From: Atopobacter phocae ATCC BAA-285
GTDB lineage: Bacteria; Bacillota; Bacilli; Lactobacillales; Aerococcaceae
Length of the DNA: 64,000 nucleotides
NCBI RefSeq assembly: GCF_000526675.1
Contig: NZ_JAGN01000001.1
Coordinates: forward strand, 34,609-98,608
Direction of reading: 5' to 3'
Numbering within the stretch: the first letter of the stretch is position 1; each line of letters begins with the position of its first letter. A model generated the notes under the pieces. The model was not told where the DNA came from, did not search any database, and worked only from the letters and a program-made list of their open reading frames with translations. Of this stretch, positions 25,755 through 35,436 are shown in pieces. Position numbers and translations under genes: made by a program.

Positions 25755-27869
25755 ATGAGTGAGAAACACGTTTATACATATGAATGGGGTGGCCGTTTAC
25801 TACAAGTAGAAATGGGTCAACTAGCAAAACAAGCATCAGGAGCAGTATTAGTGCGTTATGGTGATACAGTTGTTTTAACAGCGGTAGTTGGTGGGAAAGA
25901 ACCGTCAAACGCAGGATTTTTTCCGTTAACAGTAAACTATAATGAAAAAATGTATGCTGCAGGTAAAATTCCAGGCGGTTTTATTAAAAGAGAAGGACGT
26001 CCAAGTGAGCATGCGACTTTGACTTCTCGTTTAATCGACCGACCAATTCGTCCAATGTTTGATGAAGGATTTGTCAATGAAGTTCAAATTACAAATACGG
26101 TAATGTCTGTAGATCCTGATTGTACACCAGAGATGGCTGCAATGCTTGGTTCAAGTTTAGCATTAGGTATTTCTGATATTCCTTTCCATGGGCCAATCGC
26201 AGGAGTTAATGTCGGCCGTGTTAATGGTGAATGGGTATTAAATCCAACTGTCGAACAATCTGAAGCGAGTGACATTGAATTAACAGTTGCAGGTTCAAAA
26301 CAAGCGATTAATATGGTTGAAAGCTCAGCGAGTGAAGCTAGTGAAGAAGATATGTTAGCTGCTTTATTATTTGGACATGCGGAAATTCAAAAATTGTGTG
26401 ATTTCCAAGAAAAAATCATTGCAGAAATTGGTCAAGAAAAAATGGATGTTGAATTAGTTACTTTTGATGAAACGTTAAAAGCAGAAATTTTTAATCAGTA
26501 CGAGCAAGCCATGTTGACTGCTATACAAACGCATGAAAAATTAGAACGTGAAGAGAATATGTCCGCTGTAAAAGAACTAGCTTTAAAAGAATACGAAGAA
26601 AAATTAAATGAAAACGATGAATTTTCTTCAGAAGAAAAAGCGACTTATCTAAAAGAAGTGGGACAATTAATTGAAGAATTAGAAAAAGAATTAGTTCGTC
26701 GATTAATTACAATTGATAAAATTAGACCAGATGGCCGACAAATTGATGAAATTCGTCCACTAGAGTCAGAAGTAGCGCTTTTACCACGTGCGCATGGTTC
26801 AGGACTATTTACACGTGGCCAAACTCAAGCATTAACAGCAGCTACATTAGCGCCTTTAGGAGAATACCAAGTAATTGATGGGTTAGGGCACGAAGAAGGT
26901 AAACGATTCATTCATCATTATAATTTCCCACAATTCTCAGTTGGCTCAACAGGCCGTTCATTTGGGCCAGGTCGTCGTGAAATTGGTCACGGAGCTTTAG
27001 GCGAGCGAGCACTTAAAGAAGTGATTCCAACGCCAGAAGAATTCCCTTATACGATTCGACTTGTTTCTGAAGTACTAGAGTCAAACGGTTCATCAAGTCA
27101 AGCAAGTATTTGTGCTAGTACATTAGCTTTAATGGATGCAGGAGTACCTATTAAAGCGCCTGTCGCAGGTATTGCCATGGGATTAGTGATGAGTGGAAAA
27201 GATTATACCATTTTAACTGATATCCAAGGATTAGAAGATCATTTGGGAGACATGGACTTTAAAGTTGCGGGAACTAATGCAGGAATTACTGCACTCCAAA
27301 TGGATATTAAAATTCAAGGAATCACACCACAAATTTTAGAAGAAGCTTTAACTCAAGCTAAAAAAGCACGTTTAGAAATCTTAGAAAACTTAGTCGCTAC
27401 AATTAGTGAACCACGTCCAGAACTTAGTCCTTACGCTCCAAAAATTGAATTGATTAGTATTCACCCAGACATGATAAAAGTAGTAATCGGTAGAGGTGGA
27501 GAAACAATTAACAAAATTATTGAAGAAACAGGCGTAAAAATCGATATTGATCAAGATGGTAATGTTTCTATTGCTTCAAATGATCAAGATATGATTAAAC
27601 GTGCACGTGACATTATTGAAGACTTGACCCGTGTCATTGAAGTTGGCGACGTTTACGAAGGAACGATTAAACGCATTGAACGATTTGGTGCTTTTGTTGA
27701 AATTGCTTCTGGAAAAGAAGGTCTTGTTCATATTTCTCAAATTTCAAAAGATCGTATTGAAAAAGTAGAAGACGTTTTAAAATTAGGTGATAAATTAAAA
27801 GTTAAAGTGGTTGAAATCGATGACCGTGGACGTATTAATTTATCACATAAAGTTTTAATAACAGAGTAA
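25755..27869 (+). CDS. pnp: Polyribonucleotide nucleotidyltransferase (PNPase)
   Basis: Phosphorolytic 3'-5' exoribonuclease and degradosome component, 704 aa. Two RNase PH-like domains (about 1-215 and 310-545, the second with [21 protein letters not shown]) flank an all-helical linker; a KH domain ([13 protein letters not shown], about 555-615) and a C-terminal S1 domain ([18 protein letters not shown], about 622-700) bind RNA. ATG 25755 lies 10 nt after AAAGGGG. A terminator follows at 27887. It could be controlled through the short leader ORF described separately. Confidence 0.97.
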   Translation: MSEKHVYTYEWGGRLLQVEMGQLAKQASGAVLVRYGDTVVLTAVVGGKEPSNAGFFPLTVNYNEKMYAAGKIPGGFIKREGRPSEHATLTSRLIDRPIRPMFDEGFVNEVQITNTVMSVDPDCTPEMAAMLGSSLALGISDIPFHGPIAGVNVGRVNGEWVLNPTVEQSEASDIELTVAGSKQAINMVESSASEASEEDMLAALLFGHAEIQKLCDFQEKIIAEIGQEKMDVELVTFDETLKAEIFNQYEQAMLTAIQTHEKLEREENMSAVKELALKEYEEKLNENDEFSSEEKATYLKEVGQLIEELEKELVRRLITIDKIRPDGRQIDEIRPLESEVALLPRAHGSGLFTRGQTQALTAATLAPLGEYQVIDGLGHEEGKRFIHHYNFPQFSVGSTGRSFGPGRREIGHGALGERALKEVIPTPEEFPYTIRLVSEVLESNGSSSQASICASTLALMDAGVPIKAPVAGIAMGLVMSGKDYTILTDIQGLEDHLGDMDFKVAGTNAGITALQMDIKIQGITPQILEEALTQAKKARLEILENLVATISEPRPELSPYAPKIELISIHPDMIKVVIGRGGETINKIIEETGVKIDIDQDGNVSIASNDQDMIKRARDIIEDLTRVIEVGDVYEGTIKRIERFGAFVEIASGKEGLVHISQISKDRIEKVEDVLKLGDKLKVKVVEIDDRGRINLSHKVLITE

Positions 27870-27886
27870 ATAATAGGTTAATTCAT

Positions 27887-27925
27887 AAAAAAGAACGGCA
27901 AGGTATACTTGTTCGTTCTTTTTTT
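27887..27925 (+). terminator. Rho-independent terminator after pnp
   Basis: A stem formed by 27887-27902 and 27909-27924 with internal mismatches, A-rich left flank and T-rich right flank. Confidence 0.75.
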
Positions 27926-27934
27926 GTGTGCATA

Positions 27935-27943
27935 TGTTATAAT
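27935..27943 (+). promoter_or_regulatory. Candidate extended -10 promoter for the RNase J operon
   Basis: TGT-TATAAT, about 160 nt upstream of the RNase J gene; the -35 region is only a T tract. The long AT-rich leader shows no clear structure. Confidence 0.4.
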
Positions 27944-28103
27944 TGGTAAGAGATTCTACAAATCTAGAAAGAGGCCATTTGATATATTTTAATTATTATT
28001 AAAGTGTGTAAGTTAAAATGAAAAATTTAAAATGTTAAATACAAGAAATACGTTTTGAATGGTTAGTTTATCATTGGTTAAAAATAAAAAAGGAGCGAAA
28101 AAA

Positions 28104-29798
28104 ATGCCAGATATAAAAATTATTCCCTTAGGTGGGGTACGTGAAGCTGGAAAAAGTTGTTTTATCGTAGAAGTAGATGACGCTATTTTTGTGCTTGATT
28201 GCGGTCTAATGTATCCAGACAATGATTTATTAGGAATCGACGTTGTTATTCCAGATTTCACTTATTTAGAAGAAAATAAAGATCGAATTGAGGGAATCTT
28301 CTTAACGCATGGTCATGCAGATGCGGTTGGAGCTTTACCTTACTTATTAGAAAAAATTCAAGTACCTGTATTTGGAACAGATTTAACAATTGAACTTGCT
28401 AAAATTTACGCAGAAGAAGCAAGTGTCGATGTTAAATTTAACAATTACCATGTGGTTGATTCAGAAACAGAAATTGCTTTTGACAATGGTGTCCAAATTA
28501 GTTTTATTCGAATGACTCATTCCATTCCGGATGCAGTTGCAATTGTTCTTACTACTCAGGCTGGTTCAATTGTATATACTGGAGACTTTAAATTTGATCA
28601 ATCTGCAAAACCAATGTACCAAACAGATTTTGGACGTTTAACAGATGTAGGTGAACAAGGTGTCTTGGCGCTACTTGCTGATTCAAGAGAAGCTGAATCA
28701 CCTGTTGAAAATTCAACTGAATATTTGATAAGAGATGAAATTGTAAATATCTTTTTAAATGCACCGGGACGTGTAATTGTTGCTAGCATAGCAAGCAATA
28801 TTCATCGACTACAACAAATATTAGAAGCAGCGCACGAAACACGACGTAAAGTATACTTAACTGGTCGCAAATTAGAACGTATTATTGATACAGCATTAAA
28901 AATGGATCGATTAACTCTTCCTGATAAAGATTTAATTGTAGATAAAAAAGAAATAGAAAAATTACCAGATAATGAAGTGTTAATTTTAGAAACGGGTGCA
29001 ATGGGAGAACCTACGCATGCACTTCAACAAATGGCTAAAGGTCGACATAAAGATGTTACTTTAAAACAAGGTGATTATGTATATTTTGCAACTACTCCAA
29101 ATATAGCAATGGAAACAGTACTAGCACAAACAAAAGATTTAATTTATCAGGCTGAAGCAGAAGTTGCCGCTCTACCTAGTCACATTAAACAGAGTGGACA
29201 TGCTACTCCAAATGATTTGAAATTATTAATGAACTTGTTGAAGCCTACTTACATTATTCCAGTACTAGGTGATTTCAATAAATTATTAGCTCAAACCAAC
29301 TTATCTAAGGAAGTTGGTATCCCTGTACGTAATACTTATGTTGCCACAAATGGGGATATTATATCTTTTGTTGATGGCAAAATGAGAATATCCGGAGAAG
29401 TGACAGCAGGTAATGTATTAGTTGATGGTTCAGGTGTAGGTGATATTGGCAATATTGTCTTAAAAGATCGTCGTATTTTATCCGAGGATGGCATATTTGT
29501 AGCGGTCTTGACAATTTCTCGAAGAGACAAAGTTATTTTAACTGGACCGCGTGTAATGTCACGAGGTTTTGTTTTCATGAAAGCTAGTGGCGATATGCTG
29601 AAAGAAAGTCAAAACTTAGTAAAAGAAGTTGTTGAAACTTATTTAGCCGGGCCAGATTTTGACTGGGGCGAGCTTAAACAAAAAATTAGAGAAACTTTAT
29701 CGCGTTATTTATTTGAACAAACTCGTCGTCGTCCAGTAGTTCTTCCTGTAATTATGGAAGCAAGTAATTATCGAAGACAAAATCGTGACAAAAAATAA
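28104..29798 (+). CDS. rnjB: Ribonuclease J, J2-like with altered metal motif
   Basis: Metallo-beta-lactamase/beta-CASP RNase, 564 aa, acting in mRNA decay as part of the J1/J2 complex. The usual HxHxDH metal motif reads HGHADA at 69-74, so the final His is replaced by Ala74; other metal-site segments remain (MTHS, TGDFKFD). The same kind of loss is known for J2-type paralogues, which have weak activity. The C-terminal dimerisation region is present. ATG 28104 follows AAGGAG; the earlier ATG at 28059 lacks an RBS. A second, catalytic RNase J should exist elsewhere in the genome. Confidence 0.85.
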   Translation: MPDIKIIPLGGVREAGKSCFIVEVDDAIFVLDCGLMYPDNDLLGIDVVIPDFTYLEENKDRIEGIFLTHGHADAVGALPYLLEKIQVPVFGTDLTIELAKIYAEEASVDVKFNNYHVVDSETEIAFDNGVQISFIRMTHSIPDAVAIVLTTQAGSIVYTGDFKFDQSAKPMYQTDFGRLTDVGEQGVLALLADSREAESPVENSTEYLIRDEIVNIFLNAPGRVIVASIASNIHRLQQILEAAHETRRKVYLTGRKLERIIDTALKMDRLTLPDKDLIVDKKEIEKLPDNEVLILETGAMGEPTHALQQMAKGRHKDVTLKQGDYVYFATTPNIAMETVLAQTKDLIYQAEAEVAALPSHIKQSGHATPNDLKLLMNLLKPTYIIPVLGDFNKLLAQTNLSKEVGIPVRNTYVATNGDIISFVDGKMRISGEVTAGNVLVDGSGVGDIGNIVLKDRRILSEDGIFVAVLTISRRDKVILTGPRVMSRGFVFMKASGDMLKESQNLVKEVVETYLAGPDFDWGELKQKIRETLSRYLFEQTRRRPVVLPVIMEASNYRRQNRDKK

Positions 29799-29810
29799 AG
29801 GAGTGACAAA

Positions 29811-30416
29811 ATGTCGAAAGCAACAGAGTTAGTAATGGAATGGGTTATTACATTTATTTTATGTTTAGTTTTAAGTTTTATCCCGCCATTGTCACCAATA
29901 TTTGGTGTTTTTTGGATGATTATTCCTCTTTTATGGTATGCATTCCGGAGAGGGTTAGCAATCAGCATATTGACAGGTGCAATTATTGGATTTACTACTG
30001 CATTAATTAAAGGTGTGGCGATGGATCATGTCGTATTAGCGCTTTTAACAAGTGTCTTTCCATTTGCAACAGTAGGATTCGCTGGATTTTTCTCTAAATT
30101 TACGATTCGTACAGCGTTTAATCGTAAGCTAACATCGACTATGTTAAATATTGTAACGGGATCGTTTATAGGAACATTAGCGTTTACAGTTCTACTAGGC
30201 ATTAGTTTATATGTAGAAAGTAGTACACCTATTATTCGTGAATTATATGGATTAGTCCCATTAAACTGGAATGAATTAGCGGTATTGGGATTAGCAACAT
30301 GGTTAATTGCTTCTTTAATTTTTGTTGTCATGTTAAAAACGGCAACTAATGTATTTATTCCAAAATATACAATTCATTTAACTCGTCGTGAAAAATCACA
30401 TTTACTAAATGATTAA
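29811..30416 (+). CDS. Six-helix membrane protein, ThiT-like ECF substrate-binding subunit (tentative)
   Basis: Hydrophobic protein of 201 aa with about six helices and a basic tail. The pattern of SFIPPLSPIFGVFWMI, a YAFRRGLAISILTGAIIG segment and PFATVGFAGFF resembles ThiT (YuaJ), the thiamine S-component of energy-coupling-factor transporters, but the match is from memory and weak. It starts 12 nt after the RNase J gene behind AAGGAGTGA, so it is read from that promoter. No TPP riboswitch is seen, which counts against thiamine regulation. Confidence 0.45.
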   Translation: MSKATELVMEWVITFILCLVLSFIPPLSPIFGVFWMIIPLLWYAFRRGLAISILTGAIIGFTTALIKGVAMDHVVLALLTSVFPFATVGFAGFFSKFTIRTAFNRKLTSTMLNIVTGSFIGTLAFTVLLGISLYVESSTPIIRELYGLVPLNWNELAVLGLATWLIASLIFVVMLKTATNVFIPKYTIHLTRREKSHLLND

Positions 30417-30453
30417 AATGAATGAAATCAAATAAAGGTGATTAGGTGAGATT

Positions 30454-31902
30454 ATGTGGATAACCCTTCAAAATATTTTTTCCATTCTTATGGTAATTAA
30501 TATTTTAATTTCGGTTGTGACTGTCTTTAGTGAAGAAAGGGATATAGCAGCAACCTGGGCGTGGTTATTAGTTTTAACTTTTATACCAGGTGTTGGGCTA
30601 ATACTGTACTTTTTCTTTGGAAGAAAGTTAAGACAGTCGCGACTTCAAAAATTACGTTCTCAAAAAAAAATGGGATTGCAAGAATTAATAGATGCTCAAC
30701 GTCAATTGATGTCTGACGACTTGATGAAATCTTATTTTCATAACAATTCATATTTACAAGATTTAGCGACACTCTTTTTATATAATGATGAATCGGTTGT
30801 TACTTTAAATAATGATATTTCTATCTATACAGATGGAAAAGAAAAATTTGAATCCTTAATAAAAGATATTGAAGAAGCGACAGACCATATTCATTTACTT
30901 TACTATATTTTTAGAGATGATCATTTAGGTCAAAAAATATTAGATTTACTAGTAGAGAAAGCGCAAGAGGGTGTAGAAGTATTAGTACTTTATGACGCTT
31001 GGGGATCAAACAAAACAAAAAGAAAATCATTCCGTAAATTAGAAGAAGCAGGTGGAGCAACTAAGCCGTTTTTTGGTTCTCCAATTCGATATATTAATTT
31101 TCGTGTTAACCATCGAAATCACCGGAAAATTGCAATTATTGATGGTAAAATTGGTTATTTAGGTGGTTTCAATATTGGAGATGAGTATTTAGGAAAAGGT
31201 AAGTTAGGATATTGGCGAGATACCCATATGCGTATTACAGGTAATGCAGTTATTAGTTTGCAAAGTCGTTTTTTTGTTGATTGGAATGCTGTGGTTACAA
31301 AAGAGTGGCAAAGAGATTATGACAAAAGATATTTCCCATTACAAGATGATAGAGGAAATATTACAATGCAAATAGTGACTAGTGGGCCAGATTCTGAGCA
31401 ACAAATCAAAATGGGCTTTTTAAAAATGATTGGTATTGCAAGAAAATATATTTATATTCAAACACCATATTTCATTCCAGATGAAAGTATTTTTGAGGCA
31501 TTAAAAATTGCGATAAATTCAGGTGTGGATGTACGCATTATGATTCCTTGTAAACCCGATCATCCGATTGTTTATCGAGCTACTGAATATTACGCGAAAC
31601 GTTTAGAAGCTGAAGGTGCAACAATATATACTTATGAGAATGGCTTTATCCATTCGAAAATGTTAATTGTCGATGGTGAAGTGGGTACGATTGGTACGGC
31701 GAATTTTGATGTAAGAAGTTTTAAATTGAATTTTGAAATTAATGCATTTATTTATAATAAATCGTTTGTTAAACAATTATCAGATATGTTTATAAATGAT
31801 TGTCGTTATTCAGAAATTGCTGATCAATATTATTTTGAACAACAGTCGTATTATAAAAAGTTTAAACAATCTTTTGCTAGATTGTTTTCACCTATATTAT
31901 AA
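30454..31902 (+). CDS. cls: Cardiolipin synthase
   Basis: Phospholipase D-superfamily enzyme condensing phosphatidylglycerol into cardiolipin, 482 aa. Two N-terminal membrane helices (about 4-24 and 35-55) precede two HKD motifs, NHRKIAIIDG around 220 and HSKMLIVDG around 400, each followed by the GG/GTANFD segment. Start is ATG 30454 behind AGGTGAG. It lies 37 nt after the ThiT-like gene and ends at a strong terminator shared with the opposing YolD-like gene. Confidence 0.94.
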   Translation: MWITLQNIFSILMVINILISVVTVFSEERDIAATWAWLLVLTFIPGVGLILYFFFGRKLRQSRLQKLRSQKKMGLQELIDAQRQLMSDDLMKSYFHNNSYLQDLATLFLYNDESVVTLNNDISIYTDGKEKFESLIKDIEEATDHIHLLYYIFRDDHLGQKILDLLVEKAQEGVEVLVLYDAWGSNKTKRKSFRKLEEAGGATKPFFGSPIRYINFRVNHRNHRKIAIIDGKIGYLGGFNIGDEYLGKGKLGYWRDTHMRITGNAVISLQSRFFVDWNAVVTKEWQRDYDKRYFPLQDDRGNITMQIVTSGPDSEQQIKMGFLKMIGIARKYIYIQTPYFIPDESIFEALKIAINSGVDVRIMIPCKPDHPIVYRATEYYAKRLEAEGATIYTYENGFIHSKMLIVDGEVGTIGTANFDVRSFKLNFEINAFIYNKSFVKQLSDMFINDCRYSEIADQYYFEQQSYYKKFKQSFARLFSPIL

Positions 31903-31954
31903 AAAACTAGCACATTTGATTTTCGATAAAAAGAAATCAAATGTGCTAGTTTTT
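31903..31954. terminator. Long bidirectional terminator between cls and the YolD-like gene
   Basis: A 20-bp near-perfect stem (31903-31922 with 31934-31953) with A- and T-rich flanks, placed between converging genes. Confidence 0.9.
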
Positions 31955-31980
31955 CGTCTTTTAATAAAACATCAAACGAT

Positions 31981-32286
31981 TTATACAAAAGTAGGTTTTA
32001 TGTATAAATCTGTCGATAGTATTTCTTCAATATTAAAGAAATATTGAACTCTCGTATCTAAATCCTCAACGATGACTGTTTCTTTACTCATATCTAAATG
32101 TAGGATTCTAGCGCGTATTTTAGCTTGATAAACGAAGCCATCCTGATCTTTGAAATCACAAATAAGGTGTGTAGGTAGTTGAAATTGAAAAGCTTGTTTT
32201 AAATCTTTAATCACTTGTTCAATCGGCAAAATTAGTTCTTCAAGTGACTCATTATAATGTACATGGGATAATTGTAATTGTTCCAT
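31981..32286 (-). CDS. YolD-like small protein, probably SOS-controlled
   Basis: Cytoplasmic protein of 101 aa. The helical stretch LEELILPIEQVIKDLKQAF followed by a small beta domain (ARILHLDMSKETVIVED, then FFNIEEIL) fits the YolD-like family, which is usually encoded near Y-family UmuC/UvrX polymerases under LexA control; the N-terminal RGxxKW part of longer members is absent. The minus-strand ATG at 32286 follows GGAGGAG; the longer frame to 32361 would include the promoter and is rejected. No UmuC-like gene is adjacent. Its promoter contains a LexA-box-like sequence, which supports the call. Confidence 0.5.
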   Translation of the reverse strand: MEQLQLSHVHYNESLEELILPIEQVIKDLKQAFQFQLPTHLICDFKDQDGFVYQAKIRARILHLDMSKETVIVEDLDTRVQYFFNIEEILSTDLYIKPTFV

Positions 32287-32319
32287 TTCTATCTCCTCCG
32301 AACAAGTGTTTGTATACAC

Positions 32320-32348
32320 ATTATACGAACGTTCGTTCTCTTTTGCAA
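32320..32348 (-). promoter_or_regulatory. Promoter with LexA-box-like operator in its spacer
   Basis: On the minus strand: TTGCAA (32343-32348), a 17-nt spacer, TATAAT (32320-32325). The spacer holds AGAACGAACGTTCG (32326-32339), matching the Bacillus SOS consensus CGAAC-RNRY-GTTCG at 13 of 14 positions. LexA bound there would block RNA polymerase. The 32287-32609 gap otherwise contains AT-rich sequence and the divergent ntp promoter. Confidence 0.65.
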
Positions 32349-32518
32349 GCGAAAAAAACATTTTAATCTAAAAATTTAAAAAAAAGATGATTACAATGTG
32401 AAATTATTAATAAAATATTCCCAAAATTCAAAAAAATTATCAAAAAAAAGATGTGTTTCTTCCTATATATATTCTTTTGTAAAACTGAATGATTTGAGTA
32501 ATGTGAACGCACTTTCGT

Positions 32519-32547
32519 TTGAAAGAAAACGCTTTTGGCTATATAAT
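32519..32547 (+). promoter_or_regulatory. Sigma-A promoter of the ntp V-ATPase operon
   Basis: TTGAAA (32519-32524), 17-nt spacer, TATAAT (32542-32547); the first gene starts 63 nt downstream. Confidence 0.75.
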
Positions 32548-32558
32548 GAGTATGTTAG

Positions 32559-32579
32559 TCACAATTATTGTAATTGTGA
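32559..32579. promoter_or_regulatory. Perfect 9-bp inverted repeat just after the ntp promoter
   Basis: TCACAATTA (32559-32567), a 3-nt centre, and its complement (32571-32579), followed by a T-rich stretch. It starts at about +5, so it may be a repressor operator or a weak attenuator in the leader. Confidence 0.5.
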
Positions 32580-32609
32580 TTTTTAATTTGAAACGATGGA
32601 GGTGTACGT

Positions 32610-32936
32610 GTGACAAATTCTATATTGGATTCTGTAATGTTAATTGAACAAGAAGCAAAAAAAATTGAATCTAATTATCAATCTAAAATTGCTCAGTTAA
32701 AAACAGAAACAGAAGAAGAGATCAATCGATTAGTTGAAGAAACTAAAAACTCCATTCAGCTTTTTAAAGACGAAAGTAATAAAGAAGCTGAAGAAAAGCT
32801 CAATCAATATAAAAAAGTCTTAGATGATTCTTTGCAGCTAGATAAAGAACGATTTACTGCAGAATTTGATTCTGAACGAGACCATTTGATTGAATTAACC
32901 ATAAAGGAGGTTATGAAACGCTATGGCAATAGCTAA
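32610..32936 (+). CDS. ntpF: V-type ATPase stalk subunit G-like (NtpF)
   Basis: Peripheral-stalk subunit, 108 aa, almost entirely a charged coiled coil (Glu/Lys/Gln-rich), pairing with subunit E to form the stator of the rotary ATPase. The GTG start at 32610 follows TGGAGGTG. It opens the operon whose order F-I-K-E-C-G-A-B-D equals that of Enterococcus hirae. Its 3' end overlaps ntpI by 14 nt. Recognition comes from position and coiled-coil character rather than a conserved motif. Confidence 0.85.
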   Translation: MTNSILDSVMLIEQEAKKIESNYQSKIAQLKTETEEEINRLVEETKNSIQLFKDESNKEAEEKLNQYKKVLDDSLQLDKERFTAEFDSERDHLIELTIKEVMKRYGNS

Positions 32937-34878
32937 AATGAAAAAGTTGACGCTCGTTGCCAATAATCATCATAAAGATGAAATGTTGCGATTAATTCAG
33001 TCGCTTGAAAATTTTGAAGTTTATAACCTTAATCAAGAGGATCTAGAAAGTGATTCATCGATTTTTTCGGTTAATTACGACAATAAACGTTATCGCGATT
33101 TAGAAACGCAATTCGAACGAGTACAAGATCAACTTCAATTTATCAATCAATATCTACCTCAGCTAAGCATGATAAAAAATATGCGCAAAAAGCCACTTGA
33201 AATGACTTTAGATGAGTTAGAACAAAATGTTGATGAACAGCTAGTCGAAAAAAATCTACAATTGATAGCTCAAAAACGACAAAGATTACAAGAAATCGAA
33301 GGAAGAAATTCTGAGTTAAATCAATACGAAGAAACTGCTCGACGCTGGCAAAATTTAAATTTCCATCCTAATGATTTAAAACAAATGTCTCATATGAGTT
33401 ATTTTTTAGGAACAATACCTCAAAGTGCAGATAATCGTTTTATTCAAATGTTTGATGAATCGCCATTTGTTTACGCCTATGAAGTGTTCCAAGACAAAGA
33501 TGACATTGGATTAGTTCTACTATTTGAAACAGAACAAGAAGGTGAAGTTCAAAAAGTGATGCGTGAAGCACATTTTTCATCATTCCAATACCCATTTAAA
33601 GTTTCACCTAAACATCGGTTAGAAGAAGTTCTAAAAGAACGTGAAACGATTAATAAAGAGCGTGAAACAATTGAAAATGAGTTGAAAAATTCTGAAGGGA
33701 TTAAGCATTCATTAATTTTAGCTGAATCTTATTATTATAATATCCTTCAACGTGAAGGTGTAAAATCCTTGATGAAAGATACGAAACATTTATTTGCTAC
33801 TGAAGGATGGTTAGAAGCAGATGAATTCAATCGTGTTAAGGAACAACTTGAACGTCATTTCAATTCAAATGAATACGTTATTGTAAGTAGAAATGTACAG
33901 GAAGAAGAAGTAAACGATGTGCCAATAGTACTTAAAAATAATTCATTCTTTGAACCTTTCGAAGTATTTACAGAAATGTATGCACTTCCTAAGTATAATG
34001 AATTAGATCCAACTCCATTATTAGCACCATTCTATTGTGTGTTCTTTGGAATGATGGCTGCCGATTTTGGGTACGGTTTATTATTATTCCTAGCAACACT
34101 ATTTGCTTTAAAGGTGTTCCATTTAAAACCAAGCTTACGTAAAAATATAAAATTATTCCATATTTTAAGTTATCCTACTATGATATGGGGCGTAATATTT
34201 GGTTCGTTCTTTGGATTTGTAATGCCAGGCCGTTTACTTGCTACAGATACTGATGTTAATACAATCTTGATGATTTCTGTTGGATTAGGTGTCATTCAAA
34301 TATTCTTTGGATTATTGATTGCCACTCATCTAAAAGTTAAAGCAAAAGATTACACAGGTTTAGTGAGTGATGCTTTAGGTTGGATTGGGTTATTATCTGG
34401 TCTTGGAGTTTGGGGAGTTGGTGCTGCACTATTAAACTCAGATTTAATTTCAAGTGTGGGTAAATATACAGCTCTAATTTCTGCCATATTAATTGTTCTA
34501 GCTAGTGTAATGGGAAATAAAAATCGAGCAATTGGTTTTGCTTCAGGATTATATAACCTTTACGGCATTAGTGGATATGTAAGTGACTTGGTTAGTTACA
34601 CGCGTTTAATGGCGTTATCTGTATCAGGTGCAAGTATAGCAACAGCTTTTAACTCAATTATTATGCTGTTACCATTACCATTCAGACTTACATTTGGTAT
34701 TTTATTATTTATTATGCTGCATAGTTTAAATATTTTCTTAACTTATCTATCAGCTTATGTACATGATATCCGTCTACAATTTGTAGAGTTCTTTAGTAAA
34801 TTTTACGAAGGTGGCGGTCGTGCATTTAAACCATTAAAAATGTACGAAAAAGATATTCGACTAAAACAAAATAAATAA
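32923..34878 (+). CDS. ntpI: V-type ATPase membrane subunit a (NtpI)
   Basis: Stator membrane subunit forming the two ion half-channels, 651 aa. The N-terminal ~350 residues are soluble with coiled coil; the C-terminal part has about eight helices. The conserved GMMAADFGYG segment and the essential Arg (Arg561) in YTRLMALSVSGASIA are present; the Arg faces the c-ring Glu during rotation. ATG 32923 overlaps ntpF, with AAAGGAGG 12 nt upstream. Confidence 0.93.
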   Translation: MAIAKMKKLTLVANNHHKDEMLRLIQSLENFEVYNLNQEDLESDSSIFSVNYDNKRYRDLETQFERVQDQLQFINQYLPQLSMIKNMRKKPLEMTLDELEQNVDEQLVEKNLQLIAQKRQRLQEIEGRNSELNQYEETARRWQNLNFHPNDLKQMSHMSYFLGTIPQSADNRFIQMFDESPFVYAYEVFQDKDDIGLVLLFETEQEGEVQKVMREAHFSSFQYPFKVSPKHRLEEVLKERETINKERETIENELKNSEGIKHSLILAESYYYNILQREGVKSLMKDTKHLFATEGWLEADEFNRVKEQLERHFNSNEYVIVSRNVQEEEVNDVPIVLKNNSFFEPFEVFTEMYALPKYNELDPTPLLAPFYCVFFGMMAADFGYGLLLFLATLFALKVFHLKPSLRKNIKLFHILSYPTMIWGVIFGSFFGFVMPGRLLATDTDVNTILMISVGLGVIQIFFGLLIATHLKVKAKDYTGLVSDALGWIGLLSGLGVWGVGAALLNSDLISSVGKYTALISAILIVLASVMGNKNRAIGFASGLYNLYGISGYVSDLVSYTRLMALSVSGASIATAFNSIIMLLPLPFRLTFGILLFIMLHSLNIFLTYLSAYVHDIRLQFVEFFSKFYEGGGRAFKPLKMYEKDIRLKQNK

Positions 34879-34893
34879 AAATAAATAATTTAA

Positions 34894-35391
<498 letters not shown>

Positions 35392-35436
35392 TTGGACCAT
35401 TAAGAAGTTCAAACTAAAAAGGAGGATAGAACTATT

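Noticed and set aside
29700..29815. TPP riboswitch before the ThiT-like gene
   Set aside because: Only 12 nt separate it from the RNase J gene and no THI-box-like sequence was recognised.
32398..32586. Open frame of 62 codons before the ntp operon
   Set aside because: It has no RBS and runs through the strong ntp promoter and the inverted repeat; its composition is that of AT-rich spacer.
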